NCBI GenBank assembly: GCA_041573795.1
Contig: JBFFQB010000080.1
Coordinates: forward strand, 1-15,551
Reading direction: 5' to 3'
Length of the DNA stretch: 15,551 nt
DNA from: E44-bin32 sp041573795
Lineage (GTDB): Bacteria > Chloroflexota > Anaerolineae > Anaerolineales > E44-bin32
A program made the position numbers and the translations under genes. The first letter of the stretch is position 1; each line of letters starts with the position of its first letter. Positions 1-6,476 of this stretch are shown here, in pieces. The notes beneath the pieces were generated by a model. It searched no databases. It was not told the DNA's origin and worked only from the letters and a program-made list of their open reading frames with translations.

Positions 1-2
1 GT

Positions 3-314
3 GTAGATCCTTTAATCGAGTTTGGGGATAACGCCCCGGCTCACCTTTTAAGAACGAATAGCTTCCCCCATGTCGCCGATATCATGGTGAACAGCCTGTA
101 TGATCCCCATACCGAGGAGGTGGCAGCCTTCGAAGAGCTCGTGGGTTCGCATGGTGGGTTGGGCGGGGATCAATCCAAACCTTTCGTGCTTTTTCCAGCA
201 GAATGGGAGTTGCCCGCTGCGCCGATAATCGGGGCCGGTCAGCTTCACAATCAATTGAAGACCTGGATCCAGGCGTGTCCAAAGGCGCTTTCCAGGCTCG
301 AACCCAGGCAATAA
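3..314 (+). CDS. C-terminal part of an alkaline phosphatase / phosphodiesterase superfamily protein (partial)
   Basis: The frame is open from the window's left edge to a TAA, giving 103 visible residues; the real start lies outside. The segment around NSLYDP, then EVAAFEELVGSHGGLGG, then KPFVLFP looks like the C-terminal end of type I phosphodiesterase / alkaline phosphatase-like proteins that are often annotated with an N-terminal membrane (phage-holin-like) domain. In that superfamily a conserved His near the C-terminus helps bind metal, and the HGGLGG stretch is the obvious candidate here. The N-terminal metal and nucleophile motifs and any membrane segments cannot be checked. The internal ATG at 84 is not a credible start because the frame continues upstream with family-like sequence. 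The gene converges with the panE-like gene. Family assignment is from memory of the motif. Confidence 0.65.
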   Translation, partial: VDPLIEFGDNAPAHLLRTNSFPHVADIMVNSLYDPHTEEVAAFEELVGSHGGLGGDQSKPFVLFPAEWELPAAPIIGAGQLHNQLKTWIQACPKALSRLEPRQ

Positions 315-548
315 GCTTCTTCCTGGCCTTTGTCCTTTCGAAGAAATTGGCCTTGCTTGTGTAGGGATGGAGAGGCATAAACGTTGGTCAAGAACGACAC
401 GCTTTAACTCAGGAGAGCATGCCGATTTTCGGACAGACTTGATCGCCCAAGCTGTAGTTTGACGGCTAAAAATACGAACCGGTCTAGGATGCTCCCTTAG
501 AGCAGATTGGGTTCAAAGAGAAAACGGCTGGCCAGGCGATTGCTACAC

Positions 549-1481
549 CTACTGCGCCGGGATTAGAGTGCGCAGAAGGGCAGGACGCAATAAGGCGTCA
601 ATGCAATCATGGGTTGGTGTTGGAACACTCAGAGCCCGACCCAACTGTGTGATCTTGCCACTGAAAGCCTCAAGCTCAAAGGTTTTCCCTCCGGCAACAT
701 CGCGTTGCATAGATGATGTGATTGAAGGCTCTAGACTATTGACGAGAGCCATCACCTCATCCACCACATTAACATTAATCATAATACCCTGCGCCCGAGC
801 CAGCGATTCAATCTCAACCATTGCAGTGCGCAGCAAGCCACGGGTTTGCAGAACCTGTAGGATTTCCCCGATACTGGCACGGGCAAGCGAGGAAACCCCC
901 CCAAACGATGCAATGAATAAGAATTTCATCCAGATATCGGCAATGATGTCCTTGGAATGGATCGCATCAACACCACAATCTTGCCAGGCAGCCAGCAATC
1001 GCTGCAAGCGTGGATCAGGTTTTCCATCAAGCTCTCCGGCTACCAGCCTGCGTAGCTGGCTCGCATGCCGGATCACACCAGGTGACTCAATGAATGCGGA
1101 GAGGCTGCACAGACCTCCCACTACAAAACCTGTCTTCAGCGTGGAAACAAGGATTTCGTGTGCATCAACGCCGTTCAGCAAGGGCAGTATCAATGAATCC
1201 TCTTCCAACAATGCGCCCATGCTCTTCGCTGCATCTTCAAGCTGGAAATGTTTCACCGCAACGATCAGGTAATCTACTGGGCCGACCTGTTGCGGCTCAT
1301 CCGTGGCAAGAAGATTAGTGAGGATGAAATCGCCATGCGGGCTGTAAACCTGCAGACCCTGCTCTCGCATTGCCTTCAGGTGATCGCCTCGGGCAATAAA
1401 AGCGACATCTTTGCCCGCGCGCGCAAGCAAGCCCCCAAAGTAGCCCCCAACACCTCCGCTGCCATAAACAGCGACCTTCAT
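549..1481 (-). CDS. 2-dehydropantoate 2-reductase-like protein (PanE/ApbA family)
   Basis: Predicted 310-aa NADPH-dependent ketopantoate reductase-like protein, cytosolic. The N-terminus MKVAVYGSGGVGGYFGG (1-17) is the Rossmann dinucleotide-binding loop of the PanE/ApbA family. The AVKHFQ (around 75-80) and LLNGV (around 101-105) segments match the family's VK and NG motifs, and the C-terminal helical domain carries the KTFELEAFSGKI substrate-side motif. The start at 1481 was chosen because the frame upstream of it overlaps the preceding reductase gene, while the Rossmann fold begins exactly at this ATG. The distance to the preceding stop is 7 nt, so the pair is almost certainly co-transcribed. 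The helix with the catalytic lysine (WMKFLFIASFGG) lacks the two Asn residues found four and eight positions after Lys in the E. coli enzyme. Many family members share this divergence, so the substrate may not be ketopantoate. Confidence 0.85.
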   Translation of the reverse strand: MKVAVYGSGGVGGYFGGLLARAGKDVAFIARGDHLKAMREQGLQVYSPHGDFILTNLLATDEPQQVGPVDYLIVAVKHFQLEDAAKSMGALLEEDSLILPLLNGVDAHEILVSTLKTGFVVGGLCSLSAFIESPGVIRHASQLRRLVAGELDGKPDPRLQRLLAAWQDCGVDAIHSKDIIADIWMKFLFIASFGGVSSLARASIGEILQVLQTRGLLRTAMVEIESLARAQGIMINVNVVDEVMALVNSLEPSITSSMQRDVAGGKTFELEAFSGKITQLGRALSVPTPTHDCIDALLRPALLRTLIPAQ

Positions 1482-1488
1482 GAAAAAC

Positions 1489-2277
1489 TCACAGACTGGC
1501 CTTCGTCGCCCCCCCATCAAACATAAGAGCATGACCATGAATAAACGCCGCCGCAGGTGAAGCAAGCCAGGCGATCGTCCTTCCAAACTCCTCCACGGTT
1601 CCCATACGCCCCAGAGGAATGCTGGCCGTCACTTGGGTAGCTTCCTCTTCAACGCTGACCCCACTTCGACTGGCGCGATCCTTCATCAATTGCTCCACCC
1701 GCTCGGTCCAGGTCCAAGCGGGATTGATCGAGTTGACCCGTATCCCGCGTGGTCCCAATTCATTCGCCAGTGATTTCATCAATCCGATCACCGCCATGCG
1801 CAGCGCATTCGAAAGAATCAAGTTGTCGATGGGCTGCTTCACGGAATAAGATTGTGTAGCTACGATACTGCCCGAGCCTCGCTCGAGCATATGCGGCACG
1901 ACTGCGTAGCACAAACGCACGGCACTCATAAGCGTCAGCTGCATGGCCGTTTCCCAGTCGCTCGGTCCAAGGCTCAGAAAACTCCCCGGAGGCGGCCCCC
2001 CGGCATTAATCACCAGAATATCAATCTTGCCAAAGTGTTTGAGGCTGCTCGCGGCGAATTTTTCAATATCCGCAGGAAGGGTGAGGTCGGCTTGCATAGC
2101 CAAAACGTCCACATTTGTTTCTTCTCGGATCTCTGCAGCGGACGAATCGATCTGACCACTCCGCGAGCAAATCGCTAGTTTAGCTCCCTCACGTGCTAGC
2201 GCCATGGCCGCCGCTCTCCCCAAGCCTCGGGAAGCTGCGGCAACGATTGCTACCTGATCCTTCAACCCTAAATCCAT
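1489..2277 (-). CDS. SDR-family oxidoreductase-like protein lacking the YxxxK active site
   Basis: A 262-aa protein with a short-chain dehydrogenase fold. The cofactor loop AAASRGLGRA (13-22) replaces the usual TGxxxGxG, NAGG is at 91-94, the active-site-like Ser is at 143 (ATQS), and the C-terminal substrate/cofactor segment includes VNSINPAWTWT (181-191). Canonical SDRs place Tyr 13 residues and Lys 17 residues after the Ser; here those positions are Ser156 and Arg160, and no YxxxK exists nearby. The segment SYSVKQPIDNLILSNALR is typical of a divergent SDR subgroup that I recall also lacks the Tyr/Lys pair. The start at 2277 is favoured over an earlier ATG because GGAG sits 8 nt before it. 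It forms a two-gene unit with the PanE-like gene. Catalysis by the standard SDR mechanism is unlikely, or proceeds with other residues. Confidence 0.87.
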   Translation of the reverse strand: MDLGLKDQVAIVAAASRGLGRAAAMALAREGAKLAICSRSGQIDSSAAEIREETNVDVLAMQADLTLPADIEKFAASSLKHFGKIDILVINAGGPPPGSFLSLGPSDWETAMQLTLMSAVRLCYAVVPHMLERGSGSIVATQSYSVKQPIDNLILSNALRMAVIGLMKSLANELGPRGIRVNSINPAWTWTERVEQLMKDRASRSGVSVEEEATQVTASIPLGRMGTVEEFGRTIAWLASPAAAFIHGHALMFDGGATKASL

Positions 2278-2355
2278 CTCATTGTCTCCATTCGTCTTGC
2301 AATCCAACAATGCGATCCTTGGAATGCGCTTGCGATGCTGACTATCAGCCCCTCG

Positions 2356-2385
2356 CTTATGGATTTAGCCGTCAGTATGTGGCAA
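2356..2385 (-). promoter_or_regulatory. Possible sigma70-type promoter for the SDR-panE pair
   Basis: On the minus strand TTGCCA (2385-2380) is followed after 18 nt by CATAAG (2361-2356). The -35 matches consensus at 5 of 6 positions, the -10 at 4 of 6. It lies about 80 nt before the SDR start in the 141-bp gap behind the TPR gene, which is the largest gap downstream of the ArsA genes. Weak evidence from sequence alone. Confidence 0.25.
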
Positions 2386-2418
2386 CCCACACTTTTCCAG
2401 ATCGAAATTTGCCTGCGC

Positions 2419-3021
2419 CTATTTTCTACCTTTGCGCCTTTCTTCCAGAGCCCTCTTGGCAGCCTTGCCGTACGCCGAACCGGGATAGGCTTCAGCGGCC
2501 TCCTTGAAGTGTTGGACGGATTTTGCCTCATGGCCCAGCTCTCTCAAGGCAATCCCGAGGTTATAGTGGCAAGCGGCCTGGTAACGTACTCCCAAGCCAT
2601 CATGATTCGCCTGCTCCAATACTGAAGCCAATAGGGATTCCGCACTTTCCGGATTCTTGCGTAAGAGCTGCACAATTCCCATATTCGTCAGGATGATCAG
2701 GCGGGTTTGATGATCAGGAAACAGATTCAAGGCCACTTGGAGCACTGCTATCGCGTCACGCTGACGGCCACGCCCTGAGAGCCAATTGGCGACATCGGTG
2801 AGTAGACGCGAGCGCATCGTCACCAGATAGAGAAAGATCAGAAAGAGGATTGGACTAACACCAGTCTTAGTAAAAAAAACTACGCCTGCAATCAAGAGTG
2901 TAAGAATTACAGCCTCCAAAGTAAATTGGAGCGAGAAGCCTTCGTGCCGGAGATAGGAAAGGAAACCGAAAAGCAGAGCATAGGAAAAGCCGACAAGAAT
3001 AAGCATTGAATATAGATTCAC
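2419..3021 (-). CDS. Membrane-anchored TPR-repeat protein
   Basis: A 200-aa protein with three hydrophobic stretches (about residues 5-24, 35-50 and 56-69), then a hydrophilic helical region from 85 to 182 built of TPR-like units. The last unit, around 147-182, is the clearest (CHYNLGIALRELGHEAKSV then HFKEAAEAYP). It is expected in the cytoplasmic membrane with the TPR domain as a protein-docking surface. The start is taken as GTG at 3021 because AGGAG (3034-3030) lies 8 nt upstream; a longer TTG-started version from 3060 and an ATG at 3006 are possible. It follows the second ArsA gene by 69 bp on the same strand and is probably the last gene of that cluster, perhaps recruiting the ATPases to the membrane (inference). 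Confidence 0.8.
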   Translation of the reverse strand: MNLYSMLILVGFSYALLFGFLSYLRHEGFSLQFTLEAVILTLLIAGVVFFTKTGVSPILFLIFLYLVTMRSRLLTDVANWLSGRGRQRDAIAVLQVALNLFPDHQTRLIILTNMGIVQLLRKNPESAESLLASVLEQANHDGLGVRYQAACHYNLGIALRELGHEAKSVQHFKEAAEAYPGSAYGKAAKRALEERRKGRK

Positions 3022-3090
3022 GCCCACAGCTCCTATTGACCCGGTTGGGCAAGTCGCCAAACAGCGGTTTAGTTTGTTCCGGTTACGCGT

Positions 3091-4068
3091 TTATGCAAAT
3101 AGATATCCTGCTGTCCTCTGCAGCATCTCTACTCCGCGTACTTCAGTTTCAAAAAGTGGAATGATCGCCCGCACCGATCCGTTGAAAACTTTGTCAATTT
3201 CTTCCATATATTCAGATTGCATCGCAACACGGTTCTTAACGAAGTCCGGTGAATTCTCGACCACACTCTCTTGATCAATCAGCATATTAACGACCACGCC
3301 TCCGACTGGGATTCCGAAATCCTTGAACCAGTGAATGAAGCGTGTGATGACAGCGATGGGCAAGGCCTCTGGCAAGGTCACAAAGAAAAAGGCAGTCTGT
3401 TCAGGATCGGTGAGCAGCTCTTTTGCGTTCTCCATGCGCTGCTGGAAGTTAAGCAGGTATTCCATCAACGGATCTTTCTGCTTCTTCTTCCGACTGTAAG
3501 AGAGCAACTCACGCAGGGATACGGCTTCCTCACGGCTTTTCATCATCTTGTTGACCCAGAGCGAATACACGGAAGACATCCCTAGCAACCGGCGCGCATT
3601 TGCAGTTGGAGCCGTGTCAAACACATACACTTCGTATGCATCTTCGAACATCAGATCAATCATGTTCTCAAACATGGCCGATTCTTCGAACGCAGGGTTC
3701 ATCGTTGCCGATTCGACAAACGCATCTGCCTTAGTTTTAATATCAGCAAATTTCAAAAACCAGCTGATCTTCTCACGGATTTCTTTTTTGGAACGTTCTA
3801 TCGTGTCACGCGTGTCGATCTCGTAGGCTGTCAAGTTTGGCACACCGGGCACGACGGTTGGATGGCCGAACACGTCCATATCCAACAAGCCAGAGAGACT
3901 ATGTACTGGATTCGTGGATGCAAGCAGTGTTCTCTTGCCCTTGTTTGCCAACCATAAGGCTGTAGCACCAGCAAGTACCGTTTTACCAACACCCCCTTTA
4001 CCCCCAAAGAAAATGTATTTCAACCCGGGATTTTCCCTCAGAAAGTCTTGCGTGGACTTTTCAATCAT
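3091..4068 (-). CDS. ArsA/Get3-like P-loop ATPase, second copy (switch I Asp replaced by Asn)
   Basis: A 325-aa member of the ArsA/Get3 branch of the deviant Walker-A (SIMIBI) ATPases. FGGKGGVGKT is at 21-30, including the signature lysine at 24; the switch I segment STNPVHSLSGLL is at 51-62, and the switch II/ArsA signature DTAPTANARRLL at 151-162. VVNM in the C-terminal half matches the adenine-contact motif. The usual switch I is STDPAH; here the Asp is Asn53 (codon AAT), the position whose D-to-N mutation blocks hydrolysis in yeast Get3. There are no cysteines, so neither the arsenite site of ArsA nor the zinc CxxC of Get3 can form. The start at 4068 has AGGAG 7 nt upstream, and the gene begins 22 nt after the stop of the other ArsA-like gene. 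It is probably cytosolic and partners with that paralog. Confidence 0.9.
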   Translation of the reverse strand: MIEKSTQDFLRENPGLKYIFFGGKGGVGKTVLAGATALWLANKGKRTLLASTNPVHSLSGLLDMDVFGHPTVVPGVPNLTAYEIDTRDTIERSKKEIREKISWFLKFADIKTKADAFVESATMNPAFEESAMFENMIDLMFEDAYEVYVFDTAPTANARRLLGMSSVYSLWVNKMMKSREEAVSLRELLSYSRKKKQKDPLMEYLLNFQQRMENAKELLTDPEQTAFFFVTLPEALPIAVITRFIHWFKDFGIPVGGVVVNMLIDQESVVENSPDFVKNRVAMQSEYMEEIDKVFNGSVRAIIPLFETEVRGVEMLQRTAGYLFA

Positions 4069-4090
4069 GCGAATGCTCCTGGGGTCAGCT

Positions 4091-5089
4091 CTATGGCAGT
4101 TCCGGTATCGCAGGAACAGTACCAAACATGGCTTCGGCCATTTTCTTTATCATCGGCAAGCCAGTGACATCACGCTCGAACTCTGGAATATAGGCCAGCA
4201 CCTGATCACCAAATTGCTGATTAATGTGTTCCAGATGGGTGCGCTGCATCTTAAGGCGGTTGCGTAGATAGTCAGGGATAGTCTGATCCCCGAGTTCAGG
4301 GGGAATCACCCGGTTGACAATATAACCACACAAAGGAACATCGTACTTCGCGAAGAGGTCTGCAGCCTTGGCGGTATCCAACAATATCATTTCTTCGGGG
4401 ATGATAACGAAATAGAAGGCAGTTTTCACCTTATCTGTCAGGATGCCTGAGGAGGTGTTGATACGATGCTTGATATCCATTAATTCGGTAAGGATCATGT
4501 CCTCCTCAGAAAATTCCTCACGCTGGATAAGCGAGGCAACCTTCGAATATTCTTCCATTTCTTGGCGCAGCTCGGTGATCTTATCAATCCATTCATCATA
4601 GACGCTCGCCATGCTGAGATAGTAGAGGGCGTGCCCGAGAGGGACAAGATCATAAATGTAATAATCGAACGCTTCAGCCATGACAATGTCAACGACCTGG
4701 TCGAAAATGGCACTCTCTTCCATCGCGGGTTCGGCGGCAGCAGCCTGGATATAGTCTTCAATCTCCTCGGGGATTTGATCCAAACCATACATATCGAGGA
4801 TTTTCTGCCGGATCTCTTGCTGGTATTCGCGGATATGCTGATCCGCATCGATTTCTTGAGCGAAGAGATTGGGCATGATCTCTACCGGACCTTTGCCAAA
4901 GATGTCCTGCTGGAAAATATCCGATAGGGAGGCTTGCGGGTCGACAGAGAAGACAAGCACCCGATGTCCGGCTTGCGCTAGGTGGTAGGCTGTGGCAGCG
5001 GAAAACGTTGTCTTTCCAAGCCCACCTTTGCCGCCAAACATGATGTAGCGACGTTCTGGATTTTCCTCAAACATCTTTATCAGTGACAT
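4091..5089 (-). CDS. ArsA/Get3-like P-loop ATPase, first copy (degenerate switch II)
   Basis: A 332-aa ArsA/Get3-type ATPase. FGGKGGLGKTT is at 18-28 with the deviant signature lysine, and switch I SVDPQASLSDIF at 49-60 keeps the catalytic-type Asp50. The position of the ArsA signature DTAPTGH reads DLVPLGH (147-153). IVNR in the C-terminal part matches the adenine-contact motif. A PAMEESAIF segment (121-129) has a counterpart, PAFEESAMF, in the neighbouring paralog. Only one Cys is present, which argues against arsenite binding. AGGAG lies 8 nt before the ATG and overlaps the TAG stop of the upstream small gene, giving an 11-nt spacing and likely translational coupling. The order small protein, ATPase, ATPase suggests a complex, with the small protein as partner or client. 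Confidence 0.9.
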   Translation of the reverse strand: MSLIKMFEENPERRYIMFGGKGGLGKTTFSAATAYHLAQAGHRVLVFSVDPQASLSDIFQQDIFGKGPVEIMPNLFAQEIDADQHIREYQQEIRQKILDMYGLDQIPEEIEDYIQAAAAEPAMEESAIFDQVVDIVMAEAFDYYIYDLVPLGHALYYLSMASVYDEWIDKITELRQEMEEYSKVASLIQREEFSEEDMILTELMDIKHRINTSSGILTDKVKTAFYFVIIPEEMILLDTAKAADLFAKYDVPLCGYIVNRVIPPELGDQTIPDYLRNRLKMQRTHLEHINQQFGDQVLAYIPEFERDVTGLPMIKKMAEAMFGTVPAIPELP

Positions 5090-5100
5090 GCGTGCATCTC

Positions 5101-5376
5101 CTAGGCCAGTGCATCGGTGAGATCTCTCTCACGCAACATGCGGCGTTTCCATGTTGAGATCTGGGGAACAACGTAGGGCAGTAACCGTAATGAGTAGTAC
5201 GGTGGCAAGATGGGTACTCCCAGTAAATCCCCCATGGTGATGAGGATGAAAAGATGCTCCATGCTGCCACGTGTCTTCAATGCAAAGCGGGTCATATCAT
5301 GGCCTGCCATGCCGTAGATAAATTGAATGAAAGATTGAGCAATTTTTTTGATTGGATTTTGCTTCTGTTCAGACAT
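5101..5376 (-). CDS. Small conserved protein, paralog B, next to the ArsA-like ATPases
   Basis: A 91-aa protein of unknown function. Residues 39-88 match residues 41-90 of the neighbouring 97-aa protein at 33 of 50 positions without gaps; the shared core is GDLLG[IV]PILPPYY, then LRLLPY, then MLRERD and TD. It has an amphipathic N-terminal half and a hydrophobic central stretch broken by prolines, without a clear transmembrane helix or signal peptide. The start at 5376 is set by AGGAG 7 nt upstream; an in-frame ATG at 5394 lacks such a site. The stop codon is part of the ribosome-binding site of the first ArsA gene. The pattern recalls the small family that NCBI labels 'cory-CC-star', but this is an unverified recollection and the C-terminal Cys pair is absent here. 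Confidence 0.82.
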   Translation of the reverse strand: MSEQKQNPIKKIAQSFIQFIYGMAGHDMTRFALKTRGSMEHLFILITMGDLLGVPILPPYYSLRLLPYVVPQISTWKRRMLRERDLTDALA

Positions 5377-5494
5377 AACGTTTCTCCTGTACACCTGCAG
5401 GGTTCGATCTCGTTGATATGCTTTAAACCATGCTGGAAATGATGCGCAAGCCTCGATGTGACTTGCTCACCTCAGGCCGGATCCATCCAGATAA

Positions 5495-5523
5495 GGTTTG
5501 GAGGATCATGATCTTTCCAGACC
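5495..5523 (-). repeat. Inverted repeat after the first small gene
   Basis: GGTTTGGA (5495-5502) can pair with TCCAGACC (5516-5523), 8 bp with one G-U wobble. The loop contains the perfect palindrome GATCATGATC (5504-5513). It lies just behind the stop of small protein A, in the 155-bp gap before small protein B. No T-run follows on the transcribed strand, so it is more likely a processing or stability hairpin than a terminator. Confidence 0.35.
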
Positions 5524-5531
5524 ACCTGTCA

Positions 5532-5825
5532 TTATCCGATCTCCTGGTCAAACAAATCCGTAAAATCACGTTCGCGCAGCATACTTCTGCGCCAGTTCTC
5601 GTAGCCAGGAATGAGATAGGGCAAGAGTCGCAATGTGTAATATGGAGGCAGGATTGGAATTCCCAATAAATCCCCATAAACGATCAGGGTGAAGAGGCGA
5701 TCCCTCTCATTTCGAGCCTTCTGCAATTCATGGACCCAATCATAGATTGTCATTCCATACAGGACTTCACGGATGGTTTTGATGGTTTTTTGGATCGACT
5801 CCACGAGTCCAGACTCTCGAAACAT
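5532..5825 (-). CDS. Small conserved protein, paralog A, next to the ArsA-like ATPases
   Basis: A 97-aa protein of unknown function, a diverged tandem copy of the 91-aa protein downstream. A predicted helical N-terminus (1-40, including a YGM motif that both copies share) leads into LFTLIVYGDLLGIPILPPYY (44-63), LRLLPY (65-70) and MLRERDFTD (82-90). No cysteines, and no obvious membrane span. The ATG at 5825 was chosen because the paralogy starts close to it; GGGAG is present but 13 nt upstream, which is long, so the start is less certain than for the other copy. It lies between the thioredoxin-like gene (109 bp upstream) and its paralog, in the same orientation. The two-copies-of-each layout (small proteins and ATPases) suggests matched heteromeric partners. 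Confidence 0.78.
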   Translation of the reverse strand: MFRESGLVESIQKTIKTIREVLYGMTIYDWVHELQKARNERDRLFTLIVYGDLLGIPILPPYYTLRLLPYLIPGYENWRRSMLRERDFTDLFDQEIG

Positions 5826-5885
5826 TGAATTCGATCTTCTCCCTGACTCTGCCTGTATCGCTGGCAAGAATGTCACTCCGCACTT

Positions 5886-5925
5886 CACAGGTTTCCACAA
5901 ACCGCAAATTCACTGCCTGTGGTTT
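5886..5925 (-). repeat. Overlapping inverted repeats between the thioredoxin-like gene and small gene A
   Basis: AAACC at 5899-5903 can pair either with GGTTT at 5890-5894 (loop of 4 nt) or with GGTTT at 5921-5925. CACAGG (5886-5891) can also pair with CCTGTG (5916-5921). These pairings exclude each other in part, giving the form, though no proof, of alternative RNA folds in the 109-bp gap in front of the first small gene. Confidence 0.3.
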
Positions 5926-5934
5926 CGACTCGTT

Positions 5935-6339
5935 TTAGCCTCCCCTACCCTGGACGGATCGCTCTGCCACGGCTTGCGGGAGGTATGCATGTAGAATCCG
6001 ATCCAGCGCCTCTCGATCCCACCCGACATACACTTTCCGGTGCGCGATGATGAATGCCGGGTAGCGCCGCACCCAATGACGAAGTGAGAAGTAGAAACCC
6101 TGGATCGATTGCGGATCGATCACTTCAATCCGCAGATATTTCTGATGTGATTGCTGCAAATCATGAAGCCAGTCCGCCAGGTCTAGCGCATCCTGGAGGA
6201 AATCCTCGGGATACTGACCACCAACCGAATCATGAACTGGCTCACTGATTCCGGCTTGCCTGAACAACTGCTCGCAGTGCATGCAGTGAAAGAAGTTCGT
6301 CGGCACTTGCGCTATTACTTTTAGGTCAATGCAGGGCAT
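5935..6339 (-). CDS. Small thioredoxin-fold protein with a CMHC motif
   Basis: A 134-aa predicted cytosolic thiol-redox protein. After a first beta-strand (LKVIAQVP, 6-13) comes FFHCMHCEQLF (17-26/27) with a CxxC at Cys19/Cys22, as in the thioredoxin superfamily, followed by a helix. RRYPAF (91-96) later in the chain has the position and context of the cis-proline loop opposite the active site, and VYVGWDREALD (103-113) resembles the last strand and helix. The IDPQS and SLRHWVRRYP pattern recalls small redox-like proteins I have seen next to transporters. The start at 6339 is supported by AGGTGGAG about 10 nt upstream; a longer open frame reaching into cstA is not believable. It follows cstA by 137 bp and probably belongs to the same transcript. 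Confidence 0.82.
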   Translation of the reverse strand: MPCIDLKVIAQVPTNFFHCMHCEQLFRQAGISEPVHDSVGGQYPEDFLQDALDLADWLHDLQQSHQKYLRIEVIDPQSIQGFYFSLRHWVRRYPAFIIAHRKVYVGWDREALDRILHAYLPQAVAERSVQGRGG

Positions 6340-6354
6340 CGCAGACGATCTCCA

Positions 6355-6415
6355 CCTTGATCCTGGGGGCAAGCTGTTGCCATTCGGCGAACCCAACTCA
6401 CCCCCAGCTCCAAGG
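6355..6415 (-). repeat. Stem-loop just before the thioredoxin-like gene's ribosome-binding site
   Basis: CCTTG (6355-6359) pairs with CAAGG (6411-6415), and CTGGGGG (6363-6369) with CCCCCAG (6401-6407), separated by a symmetric 3-nt internal loop on each side and with a 31-nt apical loop. On the transcribed strand the 3' arm ends directly at the TGGAG of the Shine-Dalgarno, so folding could affect ribosome access. No T-run follows, so a terminator is unlikely. Confidence 0.5.
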
Positions 6416-6476
6416 ATTAATACGCATCTATATGTCGCTGATCGATCGGTTAATTCACCTCCACCGAGATTGGTGG

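Noticed and set aside
315..548. Bidirectional terminator between the converging first two genes
   Set aside because: No stem followed by a T-run was found on either strand; only short palindromes such as CTGGCCAG.
568..1272. Rightward 234-codon open frame opposite the PanE-like gene
   Set aside because: It lies wholly antisense to a gene with clear Rossmann and PanE motifs, and its translation is Ser/Ala/Thr-rich without recognisable domains.
3091..5089. Arsenic-resistance operon
   Set aside because: No arsenite-binding cysteines and no arsB, arsC, arsD or arsR in the window.
6460..6476. Terminator directly after cstA
   Set aside because: CCACC and GGTGG can form a 5-bp stem after the stop codon, but no T-run follows, so read-through into the next gene is expected.
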